This document shows, piece after piece, positions 51,376 to 60,529 of a stretch of 64,000 nucleotides of DNA; the stretch's first letter is position 1; each line of letters opens with the position of its first letter. Origin of the DNA: JBLHZY01 sp050633265 (GTDB lineage Bacteria; Pseudomonadota; Alphaproteobacteria; Rhodobacterales; Rhodobacteraceae); NCBI GenBank assembly GCA_050633265.1, contig JBOEGE010000005.1:248001-312000 (forward strand), read 5' to 3'. A program made the translations under genes and the position numbers. Under the pieces are notes generated by a model. That model made no database searches, was not told the origin of the DNA, and saw only the letters and a program-made list of their open reading frames with translations.

Positions 51376-51801
51376 ATGCAAATACCCCCCATGAAGACGC
51401 TCATAACTGCGCTCCTGATCGCAGTGCCCATGGCTCTGGCCTCTAGCCTCCCCTCCAAGGCCGAAACGCCCCTCACGGGCGCCGAATTTGAAGCCTATGC
51501 CATGGGCAAAACCCTCACCTTTTCCCAAGACGGCCAAGCCTATGGCGCCGAAGAATATCGCTCTGGGCGGCGGGTCCGCTGGGCCTTTTCGGCAGATCAA
51601 TGCATGGAAGGGGTTTGGTATGAGCAGGGAGAGGAAATCTGCTTTGAATATGAGGATGAAAAGGGGCCGCAATGCTGGCGCTTTTATCGCCAAGCAAACG
51701 GGCTGCGCGCGCAATTCTCCGGCGAAAGCGCAACGGTTTTGTATGAAGCCACGCAAAGCAACAAGCCGCTTTTGTGCCTTGGGCCAGAGGTCGGCGCGTA
51801 A
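51376..51801 (+). CDS. Small secreted protein of unknown function
   Basis: A signal peptide (MKTLITALLIAVPMALASSLPSKA) is followed by about 115 residues with four cysteines (QCMEGVWYEQGEEICFEYED; PQCWRFYR; LLCLG), probably in two disulfides. ATG 51391 is an alternative start that would begin exactly at MKTL. The QCxxGxWY...C pattern occurs in small periplasmic proteins of Rhodobacterales, as I recall. No function can be given. Confidence 0.7.
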   Translation: MQIPPMKTLITALLIAVPMALASSLPSKAETPLTGAEFEAYAMGKTLTFSQDGQAYGAEEYRSGRRVRWAFSADQCMEGVWYEQGEEICFEYEDEKGPQCWRFYRQANGLRAQFSGESATVLYEATQSNKPLLCLGPEVGA

Positions 51802-51826
51802 CCCTTCCGCACAGCTCTAAATCGCC

Positions 51827-53440
51827 CTAAAACAGCGATCCTTGCCCCTCTGGGGGATCGCTTTTCTTGGCTGTCGGTTTTTTTGGCGCGGGCTTTTTTG
51901 CCGGTTCAGGCGGCGCTATGGGCGCAGCACTTGAGCCGCTCCCAACCGCAAAGCGCCCATCGCCAAATTCGATCTCCAATGCGCGCGCGCCTTGGGCCGC
52001 CGCAACGCTCGTGGCCACAGCCCCATCAGCCCGCACAACCGCATAACCGCGCTGCAAAGTGGCGCGATACCCAAGCGTTTGGCGCATCCGCTCAAGCGCC
52101 TCGGATTTCGCCTGCCACGCCGCGACCTGCCCTAATGCAACGCTTGAAAGACGCGCCGCAAGAGATTCAAATGATTCACGTTTTGCCAAAACTGAGGCAG
52201 AGACCCGCGCCGGATCGAGCCGGGCCGCACCCCGCCCCAAATCGCGCCGATGCACCGCAACCCCGCGCGAAAGCGCAGGCGCAAGCCGCCCGCCAAGCGC
52301 GCCCGCGCGATCCCCATGCGCCACAAGCCGCGCGCGCATCGCCCCGGGCCGCAGGCCTGATGCTGCCTCTGAAAGCCGCACGCGCCGCGCCTGCGTGCTT
52401 GCCAACAATGCGCCGGGAAGCCGCTCGCCAGCGCGATCCAATCTCTGGCGCGGCCCGTCCAAAAGCGTATCGGCGCGCGGCAAAGCCCGGCCCAGATCGC
52501 GCAAACGCTGGCGCCGCTGACCAATCCCGCCACTGAGCGCGCGCGAGAGCCGCCCGCCCTGCTCGCCCGTCCAAGCCAGCAGCTCAAGGCGCACAGGAAC
52601 AGCCAATTCCGCCGCAGCTGTCGGGGTTGGCGCGCGCCGATCCGAGACGTAATCAATCAGGGTTGTGTCTGTCTCGTGCCCCACAGCCGAAATCAGCGGA
52701 ATATCCGAAGCCGCAGCGGCGCGCGCCACGATCTCTTCATTAAAGCCCCAAAGATCCTCAACCGAGCCACCGCCCCGCGCCACGATCAACAAATCAGGCC
52801 GCGGCAGCGCGCCGCCCGCGCTCATCGCATTAAACCCAGCAATCGCGCGGGCAACCTCGCTCGCGCAAGCCTGCCCCTGCACTGCCACGGGCCAGATCAA
52901 AACCTTGCGCGGAAAACGATCCCGCAGCCTGTGCAAAATATCGCGGATAACAGCGCCCGTTGGCGATGTGATCACCCCGATGACCTCGGGCAAATAGGGC
53001 AGCGGCTTTTTCAGCTCAGCCGCAAAAAGCCCCTCCGCCGCCAGCGCCTTTTTGCGCGCCTCAAGCATCGCCATCAATGCGCCCGCGCCCGCTGGCTGAA
53101 TATCCTCAACGATCAACTGATAGCGCGATTGGCCCGGAAAAGTCGTCATCCTGCCGGTCGCGATAACCTCCATCCCCTCCTCAGGGCGATGGGCAAGCTT
53201 GGCCGCTTGGCCCTTCCAGCTGACGGCGGCAATCACCGCGCGATCATCCTTGAGATCGAAATAAATATGCCCAGAACCGGGCCGCGAAACCCGCCCTACC
53301 TCGCCGCGCACTCTAACGTGGCCAAACTCGCCCTCAATCGTGCGCTTTACCGCGCCTGAAATCTCGGAAACGGTGAATTCCGGGGAATTATCGCCGCTAT
53401 TGCCGCCCGCGGGCGCATCATCTTCAAACATGTCGGACAT
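51827..53440 (-). CDS. xseA: Exodeoxyribonuclease VII large subunit
   Basis: From ATG 53440 the 537-residue protein has an N-terminal OB domain (FTVSEISGAVKRTIEGEFGHVRVRGEVGRVSRPGSGHIYFDLKD). The catalytic part follows (VIGVITSPTGAVIRDILHRLRDRFP; DLLIVARGGGSVEDLWGFNEE; SAVGHETDTTLIDYVSDRRAPTPTAAAEL). After that come a long Arg/Ala-rich helical region and a Lys/Pro tail. With XseB it degrades single-stranded DNA. The open frame reaches 53641, but the family start is at MSDMFEDD. It diverges from purD. Confidence 0.95.
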   Translation of the reverse strand: MSDMFEDDAPAGGNSGDNSPEFTVSEISGAVKRTIEGEFGHVRVRGEVGRVSRPGSGHIYFDLKDDRAVIAAVSWKGQAAKLAHRPEEGMEVIATGRMTTFPGQSRYQLIVEDIQPAGAGALMAMLEARKKALAAEGLFAAELKKPLPYLPEVIGVITSPTGAVIRDILHRLRDRFPRKVLIWPVAVQGQACASEVARAIAGFNAMSAGGALPRPDLLIVARGGGSVEDLWGFNEEIVARAAAASDIPLISAVGHETDTTLIDYVSDRRAPTPTAAAELAVPVRLELLAWTGEQGGRLSRALSGGIGQRRQRLRDLGRALPRADTLLDGPRQRLDRAGERLPGALLASTQARRVRLSEAASGLRPGAMRARLVAHGDRAGALGGRLAPALSRGVAVHRRDLGRGAARLDPARVSASVLAKRESFESLAARLSSVALGQVAAWQAKSEALERMRQTLGYRATLQRGYAVVRADGAVATSVAAAQGARALEIEFGDGRFAVGSGSSAAPIAPPEPAKKPAPKKPTAKKSDPPEGQGSLF

Positions 53441-53522
53441 ATGGGGCCTTGGCTGCTCTTGTGTCTGGGCTCTGGCAACCTTAGAACGCCCGCAACCAAA
53501 GGCCAAGCGGGGGGCGCGTATA

Positions 53523-54785
53523 ATGAACATTCTGATCCTTGGAAGCGGCGGGCGCGAACACGCGTTGGCTTGGGCCGTGATGCAGAACCCCAAATGCGAC
53601 AAGCTGATCGTGGCGCCCGGAAATGCCGGGATAGCGGCCATCGCCGAATGCGCCGATCTCGATATTCTGAGCGGCGAGCAGGTTGTTCAATTCTGCGAGG
53701 CCAATGCGATTTCTTTTGTGATCATCGGGCCAGAAGCGCCGCTTGCAGCAGGCGTTGCCGATGATCTGCGCGCGGCAGGCGTTTTGACCTTCGGGCCATC
53801 CGCCCTGGCCGCCCAGCTTGAGGCCTCAAAAGGCTTTACCAAAGAGATTTGCGATGCCTGCGGCGCGCCCACCGCCGCCTATGCAAAGTTTGATCAGGCT
53901 GAGCCCGCCAAAGCCTATATCCGGGCCCAAGGCGCGCCGATTGTTGTGAAGGCCGATGGCTTGGCCGCTGGCAAAGGCGTGATCGTCGCGATGACCGAGT
54001 CTGAGGCACTGGACGCCATCGACGACATGTTCGGCGGTGAATTTGGCGCAGCCGGCGCAGAGGTCGTGATCGAGGAATTCATGGAGGGCGAAGAGGCGAG
54101 CTTCTTCATCCTCTCGGACGGTGAAAACGTTCTGCCCATGGGCACGGCCCAAGATCACAAACGCGCCTATGACGGCGACAAAGGCCCAAATACCGGCGGT
54201 ATGGGCGCCTATTCGCCAGCCCCGATCATGGACGCCTCTGTGACCCAAAAGGCGCTTGATGAGATCGTAAAACCCTGCGTGGCCGAAATGGCCAAACGTG
54301 GGATGCCCTATCAGGGCGTGCTTTACGCAGGTTTCATGATCAAAGACGGCCAGCCTCGCCTTGTGGAATATAACGCGCGCTTTGGCGATCCTGAATGCCA
54401 GGTTCTGATGATGCGCCTCGGCGCGCAAGTGCTTGATCTGCTGCTGGCCTGCGCCGAAGGGCGGCTTGAAAATGCACAAGCGAATTGGGCCGATGATCAC
54501 GCGATCACGCTGGTGATGGCGGCCAATGGCTATCCCGGCGCCTATGAAAAAGGCAGCGTGATCAAAGGGCTAGAGGCGCTTCCTGAAGACAGCATGAATA
54601 TGGTTTTTCATGCAGGCACAAGGCTGAGCGATGGGAAAATCACCGCAACAGGCGGGCGTGTGCTCAATGTAACGGCGCGCGGCGCAACCCTTAGAGAGGC
54701 GCGCGATCGGGCCTATGCGATGGCAGATGCGATTGACTGGCCCGGCGGGTTTTATCGCAGGGATATCGGCTGGCGCGCGCTTTAA
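53523..54785 (+). CDS. purD: Phosphoribosylamine--glycine ligase
   Basis: PurD makes GAR from phosphoribosylamine, glycine and ATP in purine synthesis. The 420 residues start MNILILGSGGREHALAW and carry the ATP-grasp motifs VVKADGLAAGKGVIVA, EEFMEGEEASFF, NTGGMGAYSPAP and LVEYNARFGDPECQVLM. ATG 53523 is the family start; the frame upstream lies within the xseA promoter and coding region. It is followed by an extragenic repeat region. Confidence 0.97.
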   Translation: MNILILGSGGREHALAWAVMQNPKCDKLIVAPGNAGIAAIAECADLDILSGEQVVQFCEANAISFVIIGPEAPLAAGVADDLRAAGVLTFGPSALAAQLEASKGFTKEICDACGAPTAAYAKFDQAEPAKAYIRAQGAPIVVKADGLAAGKGVIVAMTESEALDAIDDMFGGEFGAAGAEVVIEEFMEGEEASFFILSDGENVLPMGTAQDHKRAYDGDKGPNTGGMGAYSPAPIMDASVTQKALDEIVKPCVAEMAKRGMPYQGVLYAGFMIKDGQPRLVEYNARFGDPECQVLMMRLGAQVLDLLLACAEGRLENAQANWADDHAITLVMAANGYPGAYEKGSVIKGLEALPEDSMNMVFHAGTRLSDGKITATGGRVLNVTARGATLREARDRAYAMADAIDWPGGFYRRDIGWRAL

Positions 54786-54817
54786 TCCAAGCATTTGTGC
54801 CTGCGGCGGCGGGGTAA

Positions 54818-54981
54818 GGGGGCTGTCTGCCCCCTCTTGGCCTGCGGCCAATTCACCCCCGAGAGTATTTGCACCAAGAAAAAGAGTGCCTGCGTGAGCC
54901 TTTGGAATTTGCACGCACTCTTTTCAAGGCAAAGAGTTCGTGCCCTATGCGGCGGCGTGCAAACGCCTGACTTTTTCTTGG
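54818..54981. repeat. Extragenic repeat region between purD and purU
   Basis: GGGGGC (54818-54823) and GCCCCC (54829-54834) form a hairpin followed by TCTT, the likely purD terminator. Further on, CCAAGAAAAAG (54874-54884) is exactly inverted as CTTTTTCTTGG (54971-54981). Inside this pair, AAAGAGTGC and GCACTCTTT form another inverted pair. The layout resembles intergenic repeats common in Rhodobacterales genomes. Confidence 0.6.
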
Positions 54982-55026
54982 CCAAAAAATTCTCTCGCCG
55001 AAGGCAAGCCACAGCCAAGAAACGCG

Positions 55027-55911
55027 CTACCCCATCCGCTCAGACGCAAAGCTCCCCGGGCTTGCTGGGAAGACCACCGTCTTGTTTCCATTGAGAAAAA
55101 CACGGTTGTGGATATGGGCGTGGATCGCGCGCGAGAGCACAGAGGCTTCTACATCGCGCCCCAATGAGACGTAATCCTCGGGGCTTTGCGCATGGGTGAT
55201 CCGCACTGTATCTTGCTCGATGATCGGTCCTTCATCCAGATCTGCTGTGACATAATGCGCTGTGGCGCCGATCAGTTTTACGCCGCGCTGAAAGGCTTGT
55301 TTATAGGGATTGGCGCCTTTGAAGCTTGGCAGAAACGAGTGATGGATATTGATGATCCGGCCCGACATCGCCCGGCACATTTGATCCGAAAGCACCTGCA
55401 TATAGCGCGCCAAAACGATCAGTTCTGCGCCGGTTTCCGCGATCAGGGCCATTTGGGCCGCTTCGGCCTCGGCCTTATTCTCTTTGGTCACTTTGATATG
55501 AAAGAACGGCAGATCGTGATTGACCACAACCTTTTGATAATCCAAGTGATTTGAGACGACCCCGACGATTTCGATTGGCAATGCGCCGATCCGCCAGCGA
55601 TAGAGCAGATCGTTGAGGCAATGGCCAAAGCGCGAGACCATCAGCAAGACTTTCATCTTCTGCGCCTGATCGCGGATCGCCCAATCCATCGCGAAAGCCT
55701 CGCCGATGGGCGCGAAACCGGCGTTCAATCCGGGCTCATCCAGGCCTGTTTCAGAGGAAAACGTTACCCGCATGAAGAAATTATTCGTCTCGGGATCATC
55801 ATATTGGGCGGAATCGGTGATGTTGCAGCCAAGCGCGGCCAGTTTGGTTGAGATCGCAGCGACTATGCCCCGTTTGGAGGCGCATTTTACCGTCAGCACA
55901 TGAGAGGTCAT
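55027..55911 (-). CDS. purU: Formyltetrahydrofolate deformylase
   Basis: The 294-residue protein has an N-terminal ACT domain (HVLTVKCASKRGIVAAISTKLAALGCNITDSAQYDD). The formyltransferase core follows, with PIEIVGVVSNHLDY, LARYMQVLSDQMC and the catalytic stretch NIHHSFLPSFKGANPYKQAF ... GATAHYVTADLDEGPIIEQD. It releases formate from 10-formyl-THF, balancing the one-carbon pool and feeding PurT. Confidence 0.96.
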   Translation of the reverse strand: MTSHVLTVKCASKRGIVAAISTKLAALGCNITDSAQYDDPETNNFFMRVTFSSETGLDEPGLNAGFAPIGEAFAMDWAIRDQAQKMKVLLMVSRFGHCLNDLLYRWRIGALPIEIVGVVSNHLDYQKVVVNHDLPFFHIKVTKENKAEAEAAQMALIAETGAELIVLARYMQVLSDQMCRAMSGRIINIHHSFLPSFKGANPYKQAFQRGVKLIGATAHYVTADLDEGPIIEQDTVRITHAQSPEDYVSLGRDVEASVLSRAIHAHIHNRVFLNGNKTVVFPASPGSFASERMG

Positions 55912-56047
55912 TCAACCAAATCCTTCTTTGAAACCCGCGCTTTATCCGCCAAAGCGCCGCGCCGATCCAGAGCTATGCGCGCCAATTTAGCCGCATGACG
56001 CGATGTTTAGGAGGAAATTGCGCGCACAAGTTTCCGATAGGCGGCGT

Positions 56048-56851
56048 TTAGGGGCAATTGCGCGACGGATCGAGGCTTTGGCGGCCGCGGTAACGCCCCT
56101 TTTCAGCATTGGTGAAGCCTTTGCCATTCCACGTGATCAAACGGCGCTTTTTCCAATCCGCATCCGCAAGCAAAATGCCATCTGCGCCGCCCTCCCCTGC
56201 GCCCGGGCAGATACCGCCCTGAATAAACGCATCGCCAATCCGGTGATTTGTCACCCCATCAACGCGTGCAACATCAACCAGCTCGGAAGGTTTGCCACCC
56301 GCCGCCGGGATATAGCGCCAAATCCGCAAGGTTTTCGCCAGATGGGGCCGGTCGATATAGGCAATATCCTTTGCCCCATCGCCATCAAAATCCCCAACCC
56401 CAATCGGCGCGAGCCAGCGGCGCGACTGGCCGATAAAGGGGGTCGCGGCGAAATATCTCTCGCCCAAACCAGCAACGATCAAACGCGCGCCTTTGCCAAA
56501 ATCGGTCTGGACCGCGATGATCTCGGGGCGGCCATCGTCATCCATATCTTCCAAGCGCGGCGCGAGATCTTCAAACAGCATCCCTTCGGGCAGTTGAATG
56601 GTGAACTGATCCCCGCCCTCCATATAGGCCGCCGCGCCCGAAGCCCCGAATTCAAGCCGCAAAGCCGACCATTCCGGCGTATCCCCAAGGATATCATGGC
56701 CATATTTGCCAGAGGTCAAAGGGGCGGTGAAACACGCCTGTTTGAGCCAATCCCCATCGCCTTTGGTACAGGCCTCAGGCGCTGCAAAGGCCGCGCCTCC
56801 ATAGCCAATCACCCCGCAAAACGCGGCGAAAAGAAAAGCCCCAAATCGCAT
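56048..56851 (-). CDS. Secreted VCBS/FG-GAP repeat protein
   Basis: The 267-residue protein has a signal peptide (MRFGAFLFAAFCGVIGYGGAAFA) and two calcium-binding-like repeats (LEDMDDDGRPEIIAVQTD and GVGDFDGDGAKDIAYIDRP), typical of beta-propeller VCBS proteins. Cysteines near both ends could form disulfides. It starts one base from the ferredoxin stop, so the two share an operon, although no shared task is known. Confidence 0.8.
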   Translation of the reverse strand: MRFGAFLFAAFCGVIGYGGAAFAAPEACTKGDGDWLKQACFTAPLTSGKYGHDILGDTPEWSALRLEFGASGAAAYMEGGDQFTIQLPEGMLFEDLAPRLEDMDDDGRPEIIAVQTDFGKGARLIVAGLGERYFAATPFIGQSRRWLAPIGVGDFDGDGAKDIAYIDRPHLAKTLRIWRYIPAAGGKPSELVDVARVDGVTNHRIGDAFIQGGICPGAGEGGADGILLADADWKKRRLITWNGKGFTNAEKGRYRGRQSLDPSRNCP

Positions 56852-57174
56852 CAGATTTGCTTTTCAGGCAGGTTCACAACCAACCCATCCATAGCATCCG
56901 TAACCTTGATTTGGCAGGTCAGGCGCGAGCGCTCAGGATCGGGCTGATAGGCAAAATCAAGCATATCTTCTTCCATCGCATCCTTGCCCGGGATCTTCTC
57001 AACCCAAGCCGGATCAACATAAACATGGCAGGTCGAACAAGCACAGGCCCCGCCGCAATCTGCCTCAATCCCCGGCACGCCATTGTCGCGCGCGCCCTCC
57101 ATAACGGTCAGCCCATTGGCAACCTCGATTTCGTGGCGTGTGCCGGAATGCTCGATATAGGTGATCTTTGCCAT
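56851..57174 (-). CDS. [2Fe-2S] ferredoxin, adrenodoxin type
   Basis: The 107-residue protein has the cluster ligands ADCGGACACSTCHVY (C-x5-C-x2-C) and a fourth Cys in RLTCQI. It matches bacterial ferredoxins of the FdxB/FdVI type that serve cytochrome P450s or Fe-S assembly. It carries electrons in the cytoplasm. The partner is not visible here. Confidence 0.93.
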   Translation of the reverse strand: MAKITYIEHSGTRHEIEVANGLTVMEGARDNGVPGIEADCGGACACSTCHVYVDPAWVEKIPGKDAMEEDMLDFAYQPDPERSRLTCQIKVTDAMDGLVVNLPEKQI

Positions 57175-57403
57175 AAAGCGGCCCCTTTGATCTGTTCATG
57201 CGTTGCCCTGCAAATAATCCATTGCGCGCCCATTTAAAAGAGCCGCGCGAAACAGTTGCGTGATCGCCCCGGCCCGCGCCCTAGCGCCCAAATGCCACAG
57301 CAGGCGGATGTCTTGGGGCTGAGCGCATCCAAAGCTTTCCCGCAAGGTGCATTGGCGCTACTGTCGCTTCAATGAGGCCCATAAGAGGCAGAGCAAGCAG
57401 TAG

Positions 57404-58078
57404 ATGACCCATAGATTTCGCCCCCATGCGCGCCCGGCGCTGGCAGCTTTGCTGGCGGCTGGCTTGGTGCTGGCTGCCTGCCAGCCGATTGGTGAAACCT
57501 TTGGGAAAAAACCGCCCCCCGAGGCGCGCGCGCAAAGCGAGGCGGATCAAAAACCAAGCTTCGGGCAATCGCTCAAAGAATCCCTAAAGGAATCGACGGC
57601 CAAGACCTTTGGCACCCAAAACGAAATGCCGGCTGTGATCCGCATCGGCGAAGGCACAATTGATCCGCTCAACGCGCCCCCCAACGCCAAACCCGGCGCC
57701 TGCTATGCCCGCGATATTACCCCCGCCGTGATCGAAACCGTGACCGAACAAATCATCGCAACCCCGGCAATAACGGCCGAAGATGGCACGATCACCCAAG
57801 GCGCGAGCTACCGCACCGAGACCCACCAACGCATTGTCAAAGAGCGCACAGATATCTGGATCGAGACCCCCTGCGACGAGATCCAGACGATTGAATTCAC
57901 CGCGACCCTACAGCGCGCCCTCAAAGCGCGCGGTTTTTACAAAGGCAAGATCACAGCCATCCCAGACCCGCGCACCCGCCGCGCCATCCGCGCCTATCAA
58001 ATCACCCAAGGCCTTGATAGCGCAGTGCTTTCAACCGAAAGCGCAACAAAGCTGGGGCTGATTGAGGTCGAGAGATAG
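57404..58078 (+). CDS. Lipoprotein with a peptidoglycan-binding domain
   Basis: The 224-residue protein has a lipoprotein signal (LAALLAAGLVLAACQP, lipobox LAAC). A linker follows, then a repeat-like part with two cysteines (PGACYARDITPAV ... IETPCDEIQTIEFTATLQ), then a PG_binding_1 domain (LQRALKARGFYKGKITAIPDPRTRRAIRAYQITQGL). It is anchored in a membrane and binds the wall. Its last 25 or so codons recur, diverged, at 60898-61018. Confidence 0.8.
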   Translation: MTHRFRPHARPALAALLAAGLVLAACQPIGETFGKKPPPEARAQSEADQKPSFGQSLKESLKESTAKTFGTQNEMPAVIRIGEGTIDPLNAPPNAKPGACYARDITPAVIETVTEQIIATPAITAEDGTITQGASYRTETHQRIVKERTDIWIETPCDEIQTIEFTATLQRALKARGFYKGKITAIPDPRTRRAIRAYQITQGLDSAVLSTESATKLGLIEVER

Positions 58079-58109
58079 GGCTTGGGAATGGCGGCTTAGC
58101 GCCTGAATT
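57987..58109 (+). repeat. Left copy of a diverged direct repeat (lipoprotein gene 3' end)
   Basis: The last codons of the lipoprotein gene plus about 30 bp downstream match 60898-61018 at roughly four of five bases. The match includes the exact run CAGTGCTTTCAACCGAAAGC and the downstream TTAGCGCCTGAAT. Confidence 0.8.
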
Positions 58110-58222
58110 TTGAATGATCCCAAGTGCTGCCAATATCTGTTTTGCGAAAAATGGGCCCTCAAAATTCGCCAATTATCCTGAAATCGAGCCCATAGGCCAA
58201 GGCGCAAACTTTGCCCGTCTCT

Positions 58223-59140
58223 TCATTGCGCCGTGATCACATAAACAGCGTAACCAGCCAGCATCAAAGCCCCAACGCCGCGGCTGATCTGCGGGCGAAA
58301 CAGCAACAAACCAATCAAACCCAACGAAACCGCAATCATGACAGGCAAATCGAATGTCAGGAAACGAGCGGCAACCGGGATCGGCGCGATCAGGGCTGTC
58401 ACACCCAGAATACCAAGCACGTTGAAAATATTGGAGCCGATGACATTTCCAATCGCGATATCAGATTGGCGGCGAAACGCAGCAATCAGCGAAGTGGCAA
58501 GCTCAGGCAGGGAGGTCCCAACGGCGACAATCGTCAAACCAATGAATGCCTCAGAAACCCCAAAGCCCCGCGCGACCGATACCGCACCATCAACCAGAAA
58601 CCGCGCGCCAAGCAACAAAGCCGTCAGGCCAAATGCGACCCAAAGCAACGAAATCACAAGCGATGAAGGCGCCGCAATGCTTTCGTCTTCGCTGCTCTCT
58701 TGGCGCGACTTTAGGAATGTCCAAACCAAATAGAGAACCAATCCACTCACCAAAACCAACCCCGCCGCACGGCCAATTTCACCAAGCGCAAAAAGCGGCA
58801 CCAGCAACAAAGCGGCTGCGATCATAAATGTTGAGTCACGCCGCAACGACGCAGGAGCAACCAAGATCGGCCAAACAAGGGCCGTCAGCCCCACAATCAG
58901 CAAGATATTTGCAATGTTCGATCCGATGATATTGCCAACGGCGATATCAGGAGCCCCCCGCAAAGCCGCTTGCACCGATACAAGAAGCTCTGGCGTTGAA
59001 GTTCCAAAGCCAACGACCGTCAATCCTATGACAAGCGGAGAAATCGACATGCGCCGCGCAATATTGACGCTACCACGCACGAGCGCCTCGCCGCCAAAAA
59101 ACAGACCGACCAAGCCGATCAAAATATACAGGTAGTCCAA
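58223..59140 (-). CDS. Calcium/sodium antiporter (YrbG-like)
   Basis: The 305-residue protein has about ten helices in two inverted halves. Each half carries the alpha-repeat signature: VGFGTSTPELLVSVQAALRG with GNIIGSNIANILLIVG, and VAVGTSLPELATSLIAAFRR with GNVIGSNIFNVLGILG. It exchanges Ca2+ for Na+ or H+ across the inner membrane. It stands alone inside the segment bounded by the duplicated lipoprotein end. Confidence 0.94.
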   Translation of the reverse strand: MDYLYILIGLVGLFFGGEALVRGSVNIARRMSISPLVIGLTVVGFGTSTPELLVSVQAALRGAPDIAVGNIIGSNIANILLIVGLTALVWPILVAPASLRRDSTFMIAAALLLVPLFALGEIGRAAGLVLVSGLVLYLVWTFLKSRQESSEDESIAAPSSLVISLLWVAFGLTALLLGARFLVDGAVSVARGFGVSEAFIGLTIVAVGTSLPELATSLIAAFRRQSDIAIGNVIGSNIFNVLGILGVTALIAPIPVAARFLTFDLPVMIAVSLGLIGLLLFRPQISRGVGALMLAGYAVYVITAQ

Positions 59141-59343
59141 GAAAGCCCTCCGACAGGCGCCTGCCCGCTCTCCTTTGATATATCAGCTCTACCGCGCCAC
59201 ACGACAAGGAGATCAAGAGAATAAATCTGGCGCGCGCAGCCGCTGCCTTCCCAACGGCGAAAGCCTGATGTGATGGTTAAGAGCAATGCGAAACACCCCG
59301 ATTGGTCCGGAGCGCAATTTCTCTTTCATGGACAGAGGGCGCC

Positions 59344-60423
59344 TTAGGGCCGGTTCAGCATCTTTCGATATTTGCTCACAAACAGGTCCTTGCCCTTCAT
59401 GAGCCGTGTTATCGCATCGCCGGCAGTGAACATAACGAGATAGGAATTCCCTTTCTGCGGCCCCAAAGGCACAAGGAAAGGCGCTTTGCCCCAGGGCTTG
59501 TATTTGCCCATATCCTCGACCTTTTTGCCATTGATCAGCGCGGTTAGCATCTTTGCCAACCAAGGCGCTTGGCGGCTGGCAGCGACGATTGTCATCGCAT
59601 CTCCGGCCTCTGCCACATCTCCGGCGGCAAAGACATTCGGCAGATCAGAAGGGCGCAACCACGGATCCGTTTTGGCCCTATTGGCAGCACCTTTGGAAAG
59701 CCCGGGCAGCGTCTCGAGAATGGTCGATGTGGCGCGAGAGCCTATGACGGGGAAGATCAAATCGGCGGCAATTCTGTCACCAGTGCTCAATTGAAGCTCT
59801 CCGGCGTATGGCTCGATCATGCTTTCAAGGTTTTCGGCACGCGCGCCAAGAATCGTTGTCACGCCAGCATTATTGAGTTTGCTCTGTAGGGCTGACCCAA
59901 ATTTTGAAGGCATCGTCGGGAACAGTGACGCTTCTGAAGAAATCAATGTAACCTTCTTTTCCGGCATGAAATGCGCGATTTCGCCGGCCAATTCTGTCCC
60001 GACCGCACCCGCGCCAACAATGGCCACGCTCTGCGCGGCGTCCAGCATCGCGTGAATACGCGCGCTATCCGCGCGAAAGGCGTCGATACTATCACTTGCA
60101 GGCTTAAACGGCATCGCATTGCGAGAACCTGTCGAGACAACGATATAATCGCCAAGCACTTCGATTCCGTCTTCAACTGTGACGCCTGCAGCGCTTATGC
60201 TCTTGGCCCGTGCGCGCAGGACCCGGCCATTCTTGAGCAAATCATCATAGGGGATCAAACCTTGATCTAAAACCTGCGGATCAACAAGCGCGCGGATCAT
60301 CGCAGGGGCATGAACAAGATGGCTGCGAGGCTCAATCAGCGTAACTTCGGCCTTGTCGTCGAGCGCTTTGGCCAGTTGTACGCCAACATAGCCTCCCCCG
60401 ATGATAATGATACGTTTTGTCAT
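59344..60423 (-). CDS. FAD-dependent NADH dehydrogenase-like oxidoreductase
   Basis: From ATG 60423 the 359-residue protein has an FAD dinucleotide site (KRIIIIGGGYVGVQLAKAL), an NAD(P)H site (SVAIVGAGAVGTELAGE) and the flavin motif PNVFAAGDVAEAG. It ends in a basic region (MKGKDLFVSKYRKML). It resembles type II NADH dehydrogenases and AIF/FSP1-like quinone reductases. The open frame reaches 60579, but MTKR is the family start. It diverges from a MerR gene that probably controls it. Confidence 0.85.
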   Translation of the reverse strand: MTKRIIIIGGGYVGVQLAKALDDKAEVTLIEPRSHLVHAPAMIRALVDPQVLDQGLIPYDDLLKNGRVLRARAKSISAAGVTVEDGIEVLGDYIVVSTGSRNAMPFKPASDSIDAFRADSARIHAMLDAAQSVAIVGAGAVGTELAGEIAHFMPEKKVTLISSEASLFPTMPSKFGSALQSKLNNAGVTTILGARAENLESMIEPYAGELQLSTGDRIAADLIFPVIGSRATSTILETLPGLSKGAANRAKTDPWLRPSDLPNVFAAGDVAEAGDAMTIVAASRQAPWLAKMLTALINGKKVEDMGKYKPWGKAPFLVPLGPQKGNSYLVMFTAGDAITRLMKGKDLFVSKYRKMLNRP

Positions 60424-60499
60424 ATGTGATGTCCTGATGCCAAAGTGATTGCAATTGCATGCCCTTGGATGCATATAGACGATATCGAAATAAAAACAA

Positions 60500-60520
60500 T
60501 AGACCTTTGTCCATGGTTTA
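60500..60520. promoter_or_regulatory. Candidate MerR operator between the oxidoreductase and its regulator
   Basis: TAGACC-N9-GGTTTA (60500-60520) is an inverted repeat with one mismatch, in the 106-bp divergent gap and 9 bp before the MerR start. MerR proteins bind such dyads in stretched promoters. The matching -35 and -10 boxes could not be placed with confidence. Confidence 0.4.
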
Positions 60521-60529
60521 GGATTTGGC

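Noticed and set aside
60500..60520. Mercury-type MerR regulator controlling a metal resistance operon
   Set aside because: The regulator lacks the cysteine set of MerR/ArsR-type metal sensors and no metal transporter or reductase motif (such as a CxxxxC mercuric site) is next to it.
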